Assembly: GCF_018070565.1 (NCBI RefSeq)
Contig: NZ_JAGPXL010000011.1
Span: 62,001-126,000 of the forward strand
Reading direction: 5' to 3'
Origin: Streptomyces sp. B93
Lineage (GTDB): Bacteria; Actinomycetota; Actinomycetes; Streptomycetales; Streptomycetaceae
Length of the DNA: 64,000 nucleotides
Shown here: piece by piece, positions 63,853 to 64,000 of the stretch
How the letters are laid out: each line of letters starts with the position of its first letter
Position numbering within the stretch: position 1 is the stretch's first letter
The notes under the pieces: model-generated
The model's input: only the letters and a program-made list of their open reading frames with translations
Told to the model about the DNA's origin: nothing
Database searches by the model: none
Translations under genes and position numbers: made by a program

Positions 63853-63860
63853 TCCGGCGC

Positions 63861-63906
63861 GGATACCGGTCACGGCGGGGCCCCGGCCCCGCCGTGACCG
63901 GTATCC
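63861..63906. terminator. Terminator of the purN-purH operon
   Basis: Perfect 20-22-bp arms (ggataccggtcacggcgggg ... ccccgccgtgaccggtatcc) flank a very short loop just after purH. The hairpin also terminates the convergent gene at the window end. Confidence 0.85.
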
Positions 63907-63909
63907 GTG

Positions 63910-64000
63910 TCAGTGCTCGAAACCCCACCCGTTGAGCCCCAGCAGGTCCACCTTGCTGGCCAGCCCGTTGCGCAGGGCCAGGTCGACCAGGGACTCCGGG
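63910..64000 (-). CDS. C-terminal end of an unidentified gene (5' part outside window)
   Basis: The minus-strand frame open at the window edge ends ESLVDLALRNGLASKVDLLG (first 20) and then LNGWGFEH before TGA. It converges with purH across the terminator. Thirty codons are too few to identify the family. Confidence 0.6.
   Translation of the reverse strand, partial: PESLVDLALRNGLASKVDLLGLNGWGFEH

Overview
The window is high-GC actinobacterial DNA and almost certainly a Streptomyces chromosomal core segment. The evidence is strong G/C bias at third codon positions, frequent GTG and TTG starts, leaderless-looking promoters, and a gene order that I recognise from memory as the bldM-sigD-guaB-guaB3 to sucCD-perM-purN-purH stretch of streptomycetes. 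The sucC-sucD ... perM-purN-purH block also resembles the Mycobacterium tuberculosis order. I saw no rRNA, tRNA, IS element, prophage or CRISPR array.

Layout. 1-4.2 kb: the end of a BldM-like response regulator, an ECF sigma factor (SigD-like), guaB, and a GuaB3-type paralogue without the catalytic Cys. 4.2-7.5 kb: a nucleotide-sugar dehydrogenase without its expected catalytic Cys, and glpD. 7.5-19 kb: six consecutive eukaryotic-type Ser/Thr kinase-family membrane proteins. Five look catalytically competent; one is a pseudokinase split by a low-complexity insert of about 330 residues. 19-22.5 kb: succinate-semialdehyde dehydrogenase and a GMC/cholesterol-oxidase-like flavoprotein. 22.6-25.1 kb: an LAETG surface protein, then chorismate mutase with a possible leader peptide and attenuator, next to two tandem-repeat arrays. 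25-31 kb: guaA, a PNPOx-fold protein, a class II aldolase, a DUF4429 protein and membrane proteins. 31-35 kb: an envelope-stress module of PspC/toastrack-like protein, PspC-type histidine kinase and LuxR-type regulator. 35-43 kb: two paralogous NlpC/P60 hydrolases (one behind a c-di-AMP ydaO riboswitch), a PcrA/UvrD helicase, and an M23 peptidase with a repetitive cytoplasmic tail. 43-44.8 kb: a lipase-like hydrolase and icmB. 44.8-53 kb: a divergent five-gene module (DUF5691, SWIM protein | MoxR ATPase, DUF5682, VWA protein). 53-64 kb: two secreted proteins, sucCD, an XRE/sigma-like membrane regulator, a PerM-like membrane protein with a disordered-tail partner, purN-purH, and the end of one more gene.

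How the genes connect. Purine synthesis (guaB, guaA, purN, purH), central metabolism (glpD, gabD, sucCD, icmB) and envelope sensing or remodelling (kinases, PspC module, NlpC/P60, M23, riboswitch) dominate. The observation I rate highest is the 44.8-53 kb module. Its divergent promoter carries an inverted pair of TTGTCAGTG elements of the RecA-independent (PafBC-type) DNA-damage promoter; one copy has a full -10 placed for a leaderless transcript. The same element sits immediately upstream of the PcrA/UvrD helicase. The DUF5682 protein carries two GxxH motifs and a Glu reminiscent of the TIKI/TraB/EreA superfamily. Together these suggest an uncharacterised, damage-inducible MoxR-VWA system. 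All family calls are from reading the sequence; no database search was run.
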